64,000 bases of DNA from Eopsaltria australis (GCA_034509425.1 JAVTVJ010011652.1:2185001-2249000); one strand, 5' to 3'. Positions 38,291 through 53,000 are shown, numbered from the stretch's first letter. The notes: generated from the letters alone by a model not told the origin. Made by a program: numbers and translations.

Positions 38291-40759
38291 ATCTTTTATT
38301 AATATTTTCAAATGGATATTATCTTTAATTATCACAAAGTGTCAGAAAAAGAAGCCACTCTCCTGTGTCAGGGTTATCCACATTAAGAAAGACACCACCT
38401 ACTCCCAGGGCAGCCATCCTCATCCCAGCAGCAGCACCACTGCTCTTCACGCTGCAGCAGCTACAATAACTTCCTTACAGCCCCAGGAGAGTTTGCTACT
38501 TAAGGCTCTTTTTGTTTCATGCATAACATCCAGAGCACGATGAGCTTTTGATTAATCATATGGTGATTAATTACTTGCACTCCTTCTGGTTTGGATTCAG
38601 CATAGCAATCAGCTCCTCACAGCAGCATATTCCTGAGTTCTGAAGTTGGGGGATTACCTGTCAGTGGCTGCACATGGACCACATTCTTCTGTACATTCCT
38701 CATTCCTGTTCTTGGAGCACTTGCATGGAAGAGGCAAAAGTCATCCCATTAATGCATCAGCACTCTGCAGCCAGCACCACGCAACAAGATATTTTTAACG
38801 TGTATTAAAATGTAACTGTGCTTTTCACCAGTGTTATTGAATCAAGAGGTTGATCCAACAGCATTTGTTATAAATAATAAATATATGTGGCCAGACAATG
38901 TATTTTGAAAGCAAAGTTGTCTTATATACACAAACATCTATTTTAGATTCAAATATTTCATATTATTAAGGAGGGACTCGTATGGGTGAAGACAAAAATA
39001 AAATTATGTTCAACTTAGACATGCAATATGTGGGACATGCTGCTTGTACCTTAAACTCAGCCATGGAAAAATTCCCATTGTGCCCGTAGGTGCACAGGCA
39101 GAGGAGAACAGGCCCATCCTTCAAAGGAGCAGTGAACTGGCAGCTCCAGGAAGGATAAAGGTCTGTCCCTACATAAACTCAGCTGTATCAGGTCAGACTC
39201 AAGACCATCAAACCCAATAAAGGATCTTTGGCCATCTTCCAATGGGTAACCAAAAGAGAGAACCAGCACAGGGGAAACAGGGGGTGATTAAAATATTGTC
39301 CCAATCTCCAGTAGCTTGTGGCTCAGACCTACTCAGCCAGAGAAGGTATTAGAGCAGGCAGGTAAAGAATCTGCAATTATAACTTTGCCTTTTATGGGTT
39401 TCTTACAGTTGCTTAAATCCCAAATGTTCTTTCTAATTAGCATGTGTTTAAATATGCATGAATCCCTCTACACTTGCCTTGTTTGGGGCCTTGGGAGTGG
39501 CAGAGTGTGGGGTTTCTTCTCCCATTAGTTCCCAGCAGTAAGTTGCCATATTTATCAACTACCTGTTAGAAGCAACTCTTCTTTTCTTAGCATTGAAAAA
39601 AAACCCAAAATGGAGATTAACCACAGATCTGTTAAATCTATTGTCTGATTGGCATTTTAAGAGAAACACTGCTTTTTACTTCTTTTGTCCTATTTTCCTG
39701 GTTTAGGACTGCAGAGCTGGAGGCCCTGCATCACCACGAAGCTTTACATTTTTATTTTATTTGTAGGTAATGCATCCTTGAGTCTTACACAGTGACACTT
39801 CCCCAGTCTATCTCTGCCTGCTCACTCGGTGCCATTTCCCCGAGATCTGATACAGTATTTGAGCAGAGACATTGCCAGTGTAATTTTAGAAGTTTCCCTG
39901 GTAACCACTGCTGACATCTCTAACTCAAAATTTAAGAGTACAGCTCTCTGTGACACCCTTACATGGCAAACTGCCTCGCATCAGTTCAGCTCAGGAACCT
40001 CGCAAACGACAATTCAATTTCTTCTGCTGTTCACAGAGTTAAGGTACATGCCCACAGACATTCCTTGCACTTAAAGAAAGCTGCCCCCACCTTCCCCAGT
40101 CTGCAGAGAGGGAAAAAGGCACAGATGAAACTCTCAGAAAGTGATTCAAAGAAGGGAAAGTGAGACTGGAAAGAGGTAGATGCTGGAAGAGACACGAGGG
40201 AAGGGAGGAGCTTAGAAGCAGCAGCATTTAGAAGGCAACAGGAACACCTGAAATGTATTGGGCTGGCAAGAGAGAACTGGAAACAAAAGATTTTACAGAA
40301 ATGAAGAAAACAATGAGAAAAGGGGAAATAGCATTTTGCTAGTCACTCCTTCAGTGTATTTTCTGGAGGATGCTCATCTTCCTCTCCAATTCTGGAAGGG
40401 AGGTAAAGTGGAAAGAGGGTCACTGTGAGATGCTATTGAGGGCTCCCGTGTGCCTCAATGCTTTATCTCTGGGCAATCTTGCCTGAAGAAAACAGAAAAT
40501 CTTCAGACATTTCTGTTGATGACTGGCCTAAACTAGATAGGCAAATCTATCTCCCTTTTTCAAGCAATGTCACAGCCCAACAGTACATCACAGATATCTA
40601 GCAATCCCTTCTGACTAACTGGAGTTCAGCATTTCCCACTTCCAGCCCCTTTCCATAAGTTCTCCTCTCCCCAGTGTCCACCACTATCATGGTAGATGCT
40701 CATGATCATGAGTTGGTTGCTCTCCCTTTAGTGGATCTCAGAGACAGCCAGGCCACATC
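38291..40759. other. Intergenic, no gene recognised
   Basis: Unique sequence with mixed composition. A perfect 14-bp palindrome CTCATGATCATGAG lies at 40699-40712. No coding motif or repeat was recognised. Confidence 0.6.
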
Positions 40760-40965
40760 CCTACCTTGCAAATGATTTTATAAGTAATTCTTTCAATGAA
40801 CAGTCCTCCCATGCTCCTCTCGACCCTGTGGTCCCTTTCTGTGACCCGGTTGCTGTGAGCTTTCCCCATTCCTGCTCATCCCAAAGGCTCATCCCATTCC
40901 TATGCCCCTGCAGTGCCCAGGGCCCTGTGAGTCCTCTGGGTCCGAGCTTATCCATCACCTAATGC
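40760..40965. repeat. GC-rich block, possible retroelement/LTR fragment
   Basis: The block contains TTTCTGTGACCCGGTTGC, CTTTCCCCATTCCTGCTCATCC, AAAGGCTCATCCCATTCCTATG and GCCCAGGGCCCTGTGAG. It differs sharply from its flanks in composition and reminds me of passerine endogenous-retrovirus LTR text, but I cannot confirm a family, termini or a target-site duplication. A 65-codon minus frame across it is not credible as a gene. Confidence 0.25.
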
Positions 40966-43639
40966 TTTGGAATTCTGGTCCACAGAGGGTTCTTGCTGTT
41001 ATATGATCATAGGTCAGGGTGAGACAAAAAGAAGAATGAATACTGAGAGACGAGAAAAAAGAACCAGGGGGGAAAATCACTTTGAATAGACGATACTGCC
41101 TTGCCTTCAGTCTCCCACTCTCCCAGGTACATGAGTGCATTTTGGAAGACATCTCTAGGAATATATTTTGGAATATATTTTACCGCTCACACATATTATT
41201 ACTTCTGTTTTAACCCCTAAGGAACTGGAGTGCTGTGATTCAGCACACAGTGTTAAAAGGGATGTCTGGTACCACCTGCCACTCTGGGCCCATCTTTCCT
41301 CCCATGCTTCTCAGTCAAGTTTCAGCTTCTTTGAAACAGAATTTCTCCCTCTATTTGTGTATTGCTTATTACAAATGAAGTCCAATTTCTTGATTTGGAG
41401 TTGACAATGAAGAGAAAGAAAAAACAGTAAATAATACAGCTAAAGGCAGGATAATTTAAGAAAATGCTGGAGAATCCCTGTTGATTAACCTGCATTGTAC
41501 AGGAAAACCTAGGGAGTGTGGTGCTCATTAAGGTGGAAGGAAAAGTAGACAATACAAAGGGATAGAGAAAAGGAGAAATCCAGCTGTTTGGGCCCTTACT
41601 ACAGCAAAAACAACAAAAAAAAAGTTCAAAAACAGAGTCAAACCACAGGCTAACCAAGGACAGAAAAAAAGGGAACAAAAAAGTAAAGAATGTATATAGA
41701 AACAGTAGAGTGGGGTGAAGGAGAGACCAGAGAGCTCTAACCCATTATAAAAAGAAAATGCTGAGATAGGGAACTAACACTGCCACTACAGAGGTCACCC
41801 GGAAACTGCTGGGGGAGCAGGGGGAGGAATGAGGGGGGATCTCTGGGACAGAATTCACCCTGAAATGGTCAAAGATAGTCACTGCCAAAGCAGGTTAGCT
41901 ATAATTAGTGCATGGGAACAGACACTAAAAGGATTGTGATGCTAATGTCTGGGATTTTCAAAAGTATTCAGAAAGCTTTTTGTTCTCCACCACTCGAAGC
42001 CCCTTATTGTCTTTGCATCCCAGGTTATTGATGGTTTCAACTACAATTCTGAGTGCAGAAGGAACACAGAACTGATTATCTTTTGCTGCTGTGGCTGAGC
42101 TCACCAGCCCTTCAGAGTGAGAAGCAGGCTGTGTCTTCACGGATGAACATTTCCCCTCTAAAATTTCTGAGCTGTGTACCACAGCCCCAAGCTTTCAGCA
42201 TTCTCTCAGAACCCTTTAAAATGTTTTTTCTTAGATGACTACACGTGAAAATGTGCTTTCCACTCTTATTATTATATTACTGTGCCTTCTTTCCCTCCAC
42301 TCCTTTATTTTCTAACTGCTTTAACATGTTTGAGAACAAGCAGTGCATGAGAGTGCAACTCACACTTTAACAGACATCCATAAATTTAGACTTGAATTAC
42401 TCTGCTGGTGCCATGCTGTGCAGCTGCTGGGGGGAAACTAGGCCAGTGTAGGGTAGTTACTGACAGAAGATTTTCCTGTAATGGTACTGTTAGGTATAAT
42501 TCAAGGGTCAGCATCTCCACTTTCCAAATATCTACAAGGAGGCACAACCCCCCCTCAGTCTAGCTGCATTCCAATATTGCATAAAATGAAAACCAAACAA
42601 TTTATCGTCCAGAAAATCTAGACTCATCACCTCAATTTCATGGGATACAACTCCCTGGGCTCCAAAACCACAGTTACACTCACGAGCATAGGAAAAATCC
42701 AGGTTTTACTTTCAGCAGTTCCTACACTATTGGACATCAGTCTCCTTCTTCCTGCACAGGTTTAAAACCAAATGTAACCTTCCAACAGCATCTGACAGAG
42801 TTAAGGGAGCCACAGGTTTGGACCCAAACTGAAAGAGATCTAAGCTAGACTGACCTTTTAACTCTGCTTGCAGCTATCATCTGCAGAGTCTAAATCAGGT
42901 CTTCCCAACAGAAGGCACAATCCTGCAACCTTGGCAGAGAATTTGGAAGAAATTTTGGCCTTTCCCCCAAGACAATGGATAAACTCACTCCAGGCCTTAA
43001 ATCTCTGTCTATGGTAGGGAGAATTCAGGAGAAAGTCCTCAGGGTTCCTAGATCAGATCCCATCAGGAACCATTCATGAGGATGGTAAGGACCAAAGAAC
43101 AAATTTCCAGCCATGAAGTTTCTGGTCCATTTTCTGGTGAGTGGAATCTGCAGCTGCTGATGGAACAGCTCTGAGATTTACCCTTCATCACCAGCACATT
43201 TCCATAATTTCTTAACATTTTCTTACCGAGCCTGATGCTCCAGGGCATCACAGCTCCTAGAGTTCTTTTACATTTTATAAAGTGCAGGTGATTGCAAGGC
43301 TGTGGATGAGCTGCTCTGTCAGGGTAGGGGGGGCAGCACAAGCAAAGGCTGGGTGACAGAGTTCATCCCTGTTTCCTCTTCACAGCTGGGAACTGCCCAG
43401 TGTCTTCCCACCCTAGGCACCTGCCAGCCCAGAAATCTGCCTACAGCCTCTGCTAAGGTAGCCCAGGCTGCAGTGGTGCCTCTGCAGAGCTGTTTCATGC
43501 AGGTACAAGACAGGTTTATTTAAACAACTCTGGCCTTCACTATCCTGCCTCGCTGCTCAGCAAAATTTACTGCCTGCTAATCACGAGCTGATTATAAGGT
43601 TTTCCTTAGTCTGCTGGCAAACCCAGCAGTGTAAGTGGG
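40966..43639. other. Intergenic, no gene recognised
   Basis: Mostly AT-rich unique sequence. The largest frame (minus, 118 codons, 41322-41678) is hydrophobic low-complexity (F/S/C-rich) because it lies opposite purine-rich DNA, and I consider it chance. Confidence 0.6.
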
Positions 43640-44015
43640 CCATTTTTCAGTGCTCATTAGGCACACTCAGAGCCCAGCATCACACCAGGACACAAACAGA
43701 GGCGGGGCTGCAGGTGCTGAGTTTGCTGCTCCAAGACTCCCCCTGGATTCTGCAGCTGCAGAGCTGAGGGCACCTCGCCCCAGCTGCTCCCAGGAGTCCC
43801 CAGCCCTGGCGTGACCCGCAGCTCACCTTCCCAAGGAGAAAGGAGGCTGTGCAGGCACCTGGGGACTGAGCAGAGAGGGAGGGAAGGCACAGCTTCATTG
43901 CACCCACGGTCTTCGCACAGCAAATGTGACACAAACTCAGCTGCAGCTTTGCTGGCCCAAGAGTTGCCCTTTCTCATGCATCCACCAGCAGCTACACCAC
44001 GTTGGGCCCACAAGC
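43640..44015. other. GC-rich island; function unknown
   Basis: The island includes CAGAGGCGGGGCTGCAGG, CACCTCGCCCCAGCTGCTCC and CCTGGCGTGACCCGCAGC. It is among the most GC-rich segments in the window, with scattered CpGs and a GGGGCGG-type box. Overlapping minus-strand frames of 122 and 84 codons exist in it, as expected where stop codons are rare, and resemble no known protein. Confidence 0.5.
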
Positions 44016-47000
44016 ACAAATCCATTTATGTTATGGTGTTCCTATAGCCCAAAATGAAAGAGAGACTTTTTTTTTACCCACACTGGGAAGGTATTTTTGC
44101 CATAAACCACTTCAGAACAAAGCAGCAGGTAAAGGGAGGGCAGAGACAGAGCAGTCAAGAGAGGTGAAGGTCAGTGAGATGGTACACAGGACCCTGTACT
44201 GCTCACCAACCTTCTCCTAACTCATTCTTTCCCCAGAGAAAATCTGTCAATGCCTTACCACTTGACTGAGGTGGAACCCTTAATTAACATTTGCAAATTA
44301 TTTTCATATCCCCAGGTAAGAGGTGCAATACAAATATGTGGCATTATAAAAGAACAGCCCTTACGCCTGAACTCCTTTAGTAGTGCAAAGAAAAAGGAAT
44401 TAGTTAGAGAATAAAGAAAATAATAAAACACAGACTTTGAAATGTCATCTGCATTTTTAACCTCAGAAATATATAAGGCTATTTAGCTGGGACATTTAAA
44501 GAATGCCAGAGCCTTCCGTGTTAGCTTTATCCTTACCCAAAACAGGACAGAGGTCATTGTTCACTGCATCAGAAGATGCCTTGTTAAAGTGCAAAACCCT
44601 TCTCAGAGAGCACTGTGCTTTGAACATACCATCCTCGACTACATTTGAAAGTAGCCAGTTAAACAGGACTGCAGATAACAGGTTCTGGCAACCAGCAAAG
44701 CCAAAGGACAGGCTGATTTAAAGTGACTCCAAACAGCAACCTGCAGAGATCAGCCCACTGCTCAAAAGAGATTCCTGGGGGCACTGGGATTTCTTTTTGA
44801 ACCAGGTTTGAACTAGCAGCTAATGGGAGAGCTTTCTTGCATTCCTTCTTTATAACTAGGTACAAGCATTGGGAGACAATGACAAATGACATTCAACTGT
44901 AACATCTTCTTTTTGTGTCATTATTAAAAAATGGCTTTGCTGAATGCCTTTGGGGTTCCACATTCTCCAGGGCAGATTTCTGCTCTACATCACACAAGTA
45001 TAAATCTGGAATAATGTCAGTGCAGTCAAAGGAAATATTTGGGCATTATACAGACAATTTTGAGCAGAACTGGTTAAGCTTGATCTAATTACAAGAAGGG
45101 ACAAGCAGAAATTCTACCATTAGTTAAGGGGCGAGGGGAGCACAGCAGGTTGCACTTGTTGTTTTGATCAAATTTGGCTTTATCACATGCCAGCTGAAGG
45201 CTTTAAGGCACATAAAACTACTCCCCAAAATATTAAAAAATAGTTTCATACATTTTATACATTTTTTTGCATTTCCTGCCCTAAGGTACAAGTTTATATT
45301 TCCAATAACCATATGTACATGAGTCCTAAATTATATGGCAAGCTGAATTTCAGTTTGGTGGAACAAGCCATGATCCAGGTAACTGCTAATCTCAGATTGA
45401 CTAAGAGATCTGTTGAGCTTAATTGCTGCTAAGAGTTCACAGCCATAAACATGGATGTTTATTTCCTCTCCTCATGATTTGTCTGGCTTCCTATTTAAAC
45501 TGGGAAACATATGGAGAGGTAAAACATCATCTGCTGTGATACACACATTGTCTGGGAAGGAACTCTCATGTTTCACATTAATGCTGTCTCATTCACAAGC
45601 TAGATCCTGTTCTAAGTGAACTAAAATCCTCAATAATTGCCTTAAAGCCCTGCTTTACACCCTTGTGACCACGAGTCAACAGTCCTGAGTCTACCATTTG
45701 CTCAAAAAATTAAAGCACAATAATACCTACATTTCCTGGACTCATCCTCTGTGAAGCAGAACTGGGCAGATGAAGAACCTTCAGAGGTGCAAGACAAGCA
45801 AGTAAATATTAAGTAATACTCTAAAATGCCTTTACATGACACAACCTTATGACACTGACAGTTCTGCAATTAGCAAGAACAGTTCTGACCTGGAGAATTT
45901 CTGTGAATTTGCAGCTTCTTTTCATTCTACCTTTAGCCTGCATAGACTAGTTTAAGTCTGAGTAAACCAAATCCAAATAAATTCCAATAAAATAGGGTTT
46001 TAAAGCAAAAAAAATAGTATTTTCTCTCCTCCTCACATTTTCCCCCTGCATACCTGATGCCTACACCATCTTGTGCTCCTTGATATGATGCATCTTTGCT
46101 ACAGAGTTAATTTTGATCACTTGGACTCAGCCAGCTGTGTGGCAGCTTTCAAGCTTTGATGCACCAGGCTGTAACTTTGACAGAGCAGCCAACGAACTGA
46201 CCAAGTTGGCATGACAGAAACACAAGCTCAAATTAAATAGTGTTGACTTAGCAGGAGCCTGTGAGGAGCAGCCCATGAGCTGGCAGTCAGGCCCGAGCAG
46301 CTCATTGAACCCACTGACCAGAATATTCAACAGCTTGTCTAAGAATCCTCCTCTCTAAACAGACACTAATCCCTGCTTTGGAAAAGTTCCCTGCTAACCC
46401 AGAGAGATTACTGACAGGTTTATTTTCCAAAGAAAATAGTTCAAAATACAAGTATTTTTTCCTCTTTCAAATAATTTTTGATACTCACTCTCTTTTTACA
46501 GATTTTCATACTTATTAAAATAACAAGATCAGCTGTGCTTGGTTGAAGCTCCATATTCACCATCCAGTTCCTCAGGTCAGATGCTTACACCGGAGTGAGT
46601 CCAGACAGGAGATTTTAGAGGCAGGCATCAGGTCTCTCTCTGCAGTCATACACTGGGATGCACACATCAATGGGGTTAAATTATAATTATTGCAGTAATT
46701 AAAGTAATCCCCCATATAATGAGAGAACATCCTGGGAAATGAAATAAGCTGACACAACAGAAAGTTTCTTATTCTTACATGCAAATGAATTCAGGTAACC
46801 ATAACCTAAAATTTCTTCCATTGTGGGCACACATCTGGTATTTCATCAGTTTGCAGAAATAAAGTGTTTTCTTCCCTTGGCTGCAGCTCCTCACTGGTCT
46901 CCCTGGGTCAAATAAATCTCCAGAATGGAAGATGAAGCCTGTGGCTTGGGTTATATATAATAGAAGAGTCACTGGGTTGACCTTACCTCCAAACAAACAC

Positions 47001-50000
47001 TGAAAGACATTTTTCTCACTGAAGGATAAAATACACTAACACAGAGGCTGAAGATTTCTTTTTCTTCCCAGCTGCCCCCTTCCCTTAAAATGCCTGTTCC
47101 TTCATGAGCAATGACTCTGCACCCCACAGAATGCTCCCTTCACTCCTCCAGAGCTGCTCCTTGGGAAGTGCACTGGAATTCATTGAAAAGGTTGAATTTC
47201 AGCTCTGCTGACTGCCTATTGCATTTTACTGAAGGATTTACACATACATAAAAGTCTGCCAGAAAATAAACAAATGTTGTATCAACAGAGCTTCCCAAAA
47301 CCTGCAACAGTGTGACTGGATACCAATAATCCCACTTTTCTGAGAGCACCCTTACACTGCTGAGAAAGAACAAAGCCAAGTGCTATAAAAACACCTCAGA
47401 AAGCTGAAGCCCATTTTTTTGCAGCCTTGTACCACACCAGTGTTTTCAGACACCAGCCATTTTTCTTGATTTACCAAGACCTCTCAGGGGTTTCTGCCAC
47501 TCAACAATTACTTGCTCCTGGCCAATTTTTTTTCCTCCCTTCCAGCCCACAGTCAGCAGCATCCCTAGACTGTAAGTTTGCTTTACAGCCTGGGGCCAGT
47601 TATGAAACGAGCACATTGTTGCAGTGAGAAATGACTCCAGGGTACCAAGGACCAAAAGGGCTTGGGAAAAGCCATCCACCTCTGAAAAAAAAAACCCAAG
47701 AGTGCACATGTTCCAGAAATGATGGGAAAAAGGTGTGTTTTTCTTGGGAGAGATTCATGGGATGCCCTCTCCTATTGCCAGGTTTACCTGACACATCAAG
47801 CACAAAGCAGAAAGTCTGTGCCTGAAACAGGAGATGCTGCCAGACATTCCCTTTTATTTTTTTTCTAAACTAAACAAATGAAAACTTTAAAAAATGGAGT
47901 GTCAGAGATGCTCTCTGAATCACATCTGGTGTGTATAGAGTCACAGAAAACTGCAGGAATTTCAAGAGCTGACCAAAGGGCTTGAAAAACAGCCTTGGAA
48001 TGTGAGAGTCAAACAGAATCAGTGAGCTCCTTTAGCAAAAGAGAGGTGGAGAGTTCAACCAATTACTTTGATAATCCCACAGAAAAAATGGTGGGAGCTT
48101 TACTTCTGTGATCCAACAGCTGGGATGCTCTTCTTCAAGATGCACTTCCTTGGAAAATCTCTCTGGTGTGGTGAGTTCAGAATCAAAATGCAGATTCATG
48201 GGAAAGCCAATCCTGCTGAGTTCTCTGTCTTTACCCCCATAAAACATGCTCTACTTCCAGAAAATTTCATCTCCTGAAACCATAATCATTGTTTTCTCTG
48301 TGGTACGATAGCTTATTTCTGGGTCAATTCCATAAAACTCGGAAAGACTACTTTGGATTTGTTAAGGCAGGGGAGGAAAGTGGGGATGTGCATTCCCTAT
48401 TTCCGCTGATGGAAAGGGATGGCTGGAATTGTACAGCTGTGCTCTTTCCAGTAATTAACATCTATGGTACACAGCAAAGAAAAACAGACAAAAATGGTGC
48501 AGGGATTTGGAACACAATTCAATAAAAACGTTCCTAACTCTAGAAACAAATCACCAACACACTCAAAAACGTTTCTCTGCTCTGCACAGCCTTTAATAGC
48601 GCTCCCTAGAGAAATTAATTTCCTAGATAAACACTTTTTTTAAAAATAACACTAATTGTATTCTGACAATTTTTGTGTGTTTAAGTAGAAAATAGAACTG
48701 CTATGTATTCATTAGACATGGAACAACTCTAAGTGTTGTGCCACACCATTAATATTTATTTTAGTCTCTTTTTTCTCCTGTAAGAAGCAATACAATTTTT
48801 CAAACCATCAGTTCACATTACTAAAATGGAAAAAAAACCAAAAACATGATAGGTGAAAATGAAAAACACAAGGCCTTAATTCAGTGAGTAATAACTTACA
48901 GAATTTAATAAAACAGGACAGAAGTCCTCTCACTGAGGTCAAAATTAATAACCATGCTTTAAGTTAGCTCTGTACCCACAGACCTCGCTGCCATTTCCCA
49001 CCGATTCCTACTTGGAGGGAAAGTTGTTGTCCTCTGTTGCTCTCTTGATCTTTTGCTGGAGGTTATCAGGACAAGAGAATGAGACAAAGGCTCTTCTGGT
49101 TCATTTGCACCAGCAACACATTACACACCAGCCCATGATGGGACAGATGAGGTGAACGCTCCTCTTTCTGCCGGCGCCGCACTGTCCTTGGGAATCCTAA
49201 CTCGTAAATGAAGAGGTTAAAGCCAGGAATGTCTCTGTGTATGCAGCAGCTGGGTGAAATTAATCACCTGGACAAGAAATCAAGAGTCTGCCAGTGCCCT
49301 TTGTCAAATTAAGAGTATAAAGTAAGAAACTGTACACAAAGCAACGCAGCACAGCAGCAGCGAGGTTTAACGTAGCCTGGATAATATTCTACCAAAAAGA
49401 GAAATCTGCATAGCAAAGATTACTGAGAATTAGTCCTGTTTTATAAATACATTTAGTGTTTGTACACAATGTTCCATTTCCACTGGGAATGCCTACTAGG
49501 TACCTGCAGAACTTGAAACTGTTTTGTAATCCCTAGGACAGCAGCTGTGGGAAATGATTTACTATGAACACACCACTAAGTTATGCCAAGGATTTACTGC
49601 AATTCCATATAAGCAAAACAAAATGCTCCCTTTTGAAGGGCATCACAGAAAACTATCTTTTCAACTGCTCAAATGAAAATAAATGCCTTTTTTCACATCA
49701 GCCCACAGTAACAATCTCTCAAGCAATTCCACATAAAAGCTCCTTGAGCTCTGAAATGGCATATTTAAGCTAATTGTTCTATGTGCTCAAAGAAACAGAA
49801 AATGAGTAAAAAATGTGTTCCTTCTCTTTACCTTTTCTCCATTAGAACGCTTGATGTCTTTTCTTACATAATTACCAAAACTGAGTTCATCTACTTTAAA
49901 AATATAAAAACTGAAAGATGCATTTACCTTTTGCCATTCCTTTTCTACGCCCCTCCTTTTAAGCTGTAAAAATCATGTTCTGCAGCCACTAAAAGTGGCG

Positions 50001-53000
50001 TGACATCTGTGAAATGATGCATTTTGTTTCTAATGCATGCACTCAGCTGCAGATTTGACTTTGAAGTACTTAATTCTGAAATATCTAAAATAATCCCATG
50101 TTCCAGGGAAATGGCACTAAAGCATTCAGAACCACGTGTTTCTTACTAAAGGGTCACGGTAAGAAAGGGACCAGACACACCTCATCCTTTTCAGTTCTGC
50201 TTTATTAGCAGCTTTCCTGTCCCCCAGAAACCACACAACCTCTTTGCTCCACACTGCCCCAAGGCTCACATGTCCCCAGAGAGGAATTCAAAAGGCAGGA
50301 TAAGGAAAAGTTTTAGGATGAACTGTCTCAGACAGCAGATAAGGTAATGGGATGCAGAGTGGAAGGGCCAGACAGAGAGCTATAACCTAAAATGAGTATG
50401 TCTGGTAAGAAGAAGGCTATTTTGTGTTTATATTACAATTTCCATTGCCTCATTTTTTTGTTCTCCTCATTCTGTTCCTGATAACTCCTGGGACAAGCCA
50501 CACAATCCCCTTTAGAGCCCAGAGTTTGAGCAGAGGATTGCTCCAGTATCTGCAACACACAGAGCAATGTGACACAGAAAAGCTGGGGAGAGGCTGTAGC
50601 TTTGATACAATCCACTTCTTGGAGCTAGAGCTGAGGAGGGACGAGGATCAAAGTCCCAGACATTCACACCATAACAAAAACAAAGTGTTTCGCAGGCAGC
50701 CACGCTAAGACTTTCCCTGAACCACGGCATTGTCTCCAACTCTTCCCCAAAAAGAGAAGTGGAAAATATGGGTTTTTTTTCTTGCAATACAATCCTTTTT
50801 TTCATGAGCACTGCAACCACCCACTCCCAATTACCAACTTCTTGCTTTGCCTGTTTACACCTATATGATCTTAGCAGCTGCTGGCAAAGATGTGGCACCT
50901 ACTCACCTCAAGCAGACATAAGCATTCACATGATAAACTTGCTAGCCTCACACGCTTTTAACTATTGGTGATTTACTTAATCAGGTCTCACAAAGAAGAG
51001 GATTAGACCCATGGCTATTAGAAACAATGACTGCTTTTTAATAGAGACAATAATTTTGCCCAGGCTGGCTGAATCCATTCACTGTCTCTGTGATTTCCCT
51101 CTGGCTGTATATTGCAGTCACACCCTCACATGCTCTGACTTTGCTTCTGTAATGCCTTTTTAATAAAATTAACACCACTGCAAACTCACTCCTTGACCCT
51201 GCCAAGCAAACAGCATGACCCTACTCATTAGAGTCGGAGAGCCATTCATGCCCAGAGTAGCAAATTCACCATTTATTAAAATAAAAAAAAAAATAAGGTA
51301 TCCCAAAACGAGGGGAGTTATTCAAAGTTTTACTCTGCTGGCAGCAGAAATATATTATGAAGTGAAAACTACCATTTAAATAAGGAAGACAGGCAGGCAG
51401 GCAGAGACATTAAAGGGAGACGAATTCTGAAGCCCTTGTCAATCTCACAGAAGCAGCAGCAGCACTGGAGCACTCAGGGCCATGGGACCACACTTCCATG
51501 GACTGAAGACAGCGAGTCCACATTGAAGACAGACAATACTCAGCTCGAAAAGCAGGACACGCTTTTGCATCAGGATTTTCCCCATGAACAACGCTCATTA
51601 AAAAGAGACAAATCTTTCAATCTGTGTCACGGGTGTCTTTTAAATGGTAAATCACAGACATGCACATTTTCTGGCCAGAGTACCATAAAATTCCTATTAA
51701 CTACTATTTGCTTCAGCTGGGATCTCAGTACTCACTCTTCTAGTAGTCTCAGAAATATTGTATACACACTTTCCTTCTTTAATGCTGAGATATCATGACT
51801 GTCAGTAACTAAGATCCAGGATCATGGGATATTTTCTTCTAACAAGAATACATTTTGCTGTGGATATAGCCCAGTTCTGAAGTCTGGTAGCTCTGGGATG
51901 AGCATGTTAATAGGGAAGTTAAAACAAGTATTTCCCTAGGTTCCCTTGGGAACACAACACTTACCTTATAGTTTCAGGATACTGGGTTAAACGCTTATTA
52001 AACCATATCTAAAAAGACTATTCTGGAACTTTTCAGCAGCTTCCCAGTTACTATTCACTGGAACTACAGGTTCAGGGTGCAGAGAACCATTAAAGCACAG
52101 GGGAACTTAGGCAAAAGCATACATGCGAGGCCCAGCACATAGGGAAAACACTGGGAAGTAGCGAGAGGAGTTGGAATGTTTGGACAGACAGCTCAAGTTT
52201 AGGAATGGAATGGGGGTGACACTCATCAGTGCTTATTGCATAATGTGTTCATGGCTTTACTGCACTTTTCACACTGTGTTTTCCAGGAACACTTCCTGGT
52301 GCCTGCCATGGCTTTGTCCAGCCACTCACAACTCCAGCCAAAAACACCTGCTAAGGGAAACACCTTCTGCAGTTCCATACAAGTTATGTGGGGAGAACTT
52401 TGTCATTAATTTGAGATAAAGAATTTCTGCCTTAATTTCTGATGCACTGGGGAAGATGAGAGGAATTCCAGGAAAAAAGGCTAAAGCCAGTGAAATGGTG
52501 GAGTTGGCACTGCTGGGGTAATAGTCAGGCCTGATTTTGTGCAGATTCCTGAACATGAACAACTGCATTCCATCTCTCCTTGTGCTTTCCATAAGCATCA
52601 GAACTTGCAACCTAAACCAGAACTTGTTGATGCCCACAAGATGCCTTTTCTAATTGCCATTTCATTCCTCTCCAGTGGAAGACTATGGAACAGATCCTGT
52701 CTTCTCAGGATCACAGATCTGTTAGCAGTAATTACAACAGACCAGTTAAAAGCTAACCAAAAAGCTGATGAAAATAGAATTCTCCTTCTGAAACTAAAAA
52801 TATCAGGGGCTCTTAAATGGAATAGCAAGAAAGGCTTAGTGAGCATTAAACAAACAGATGAGATTAAGAATGTGTTAGACACTTACAACACTGTATCCAA
52901 ATGCTCCCTATTAATAGAGAGATTTCTCAATTTCACTGATTTTTAAAGAAACAAATCCCTGAAGATGAAAGAAGCAGACGAATAGAATTATATCTACTGT

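Noticed and set aside
43657..44025. 122-codon minus-strand frame in a GC-rich island
   Set aside because: Low stop-codon density in GC-rich DNA explains it, and the product resembles nothing known.
45655..45745. MIR-like wording (GAGTCTACCATTTGCTC, AATAATACCTACATTTCC)
   Set aside because: Only two short blocks match and their spacing is wrong; not enough to call a SINE.
51390..51403. (AGGC)n as a possible larger satellite
   Set aside because: Only about three to four units; an ordinary microsatellite remnant.
52539..52946. 135-codon plus-strand frame and overlapping minus-strand frames (52326-52637, 52598-52882)
   Set aside because: Open frames on both strands over the same bases indicate a local scarcity of stops. 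No protein family was recognised.
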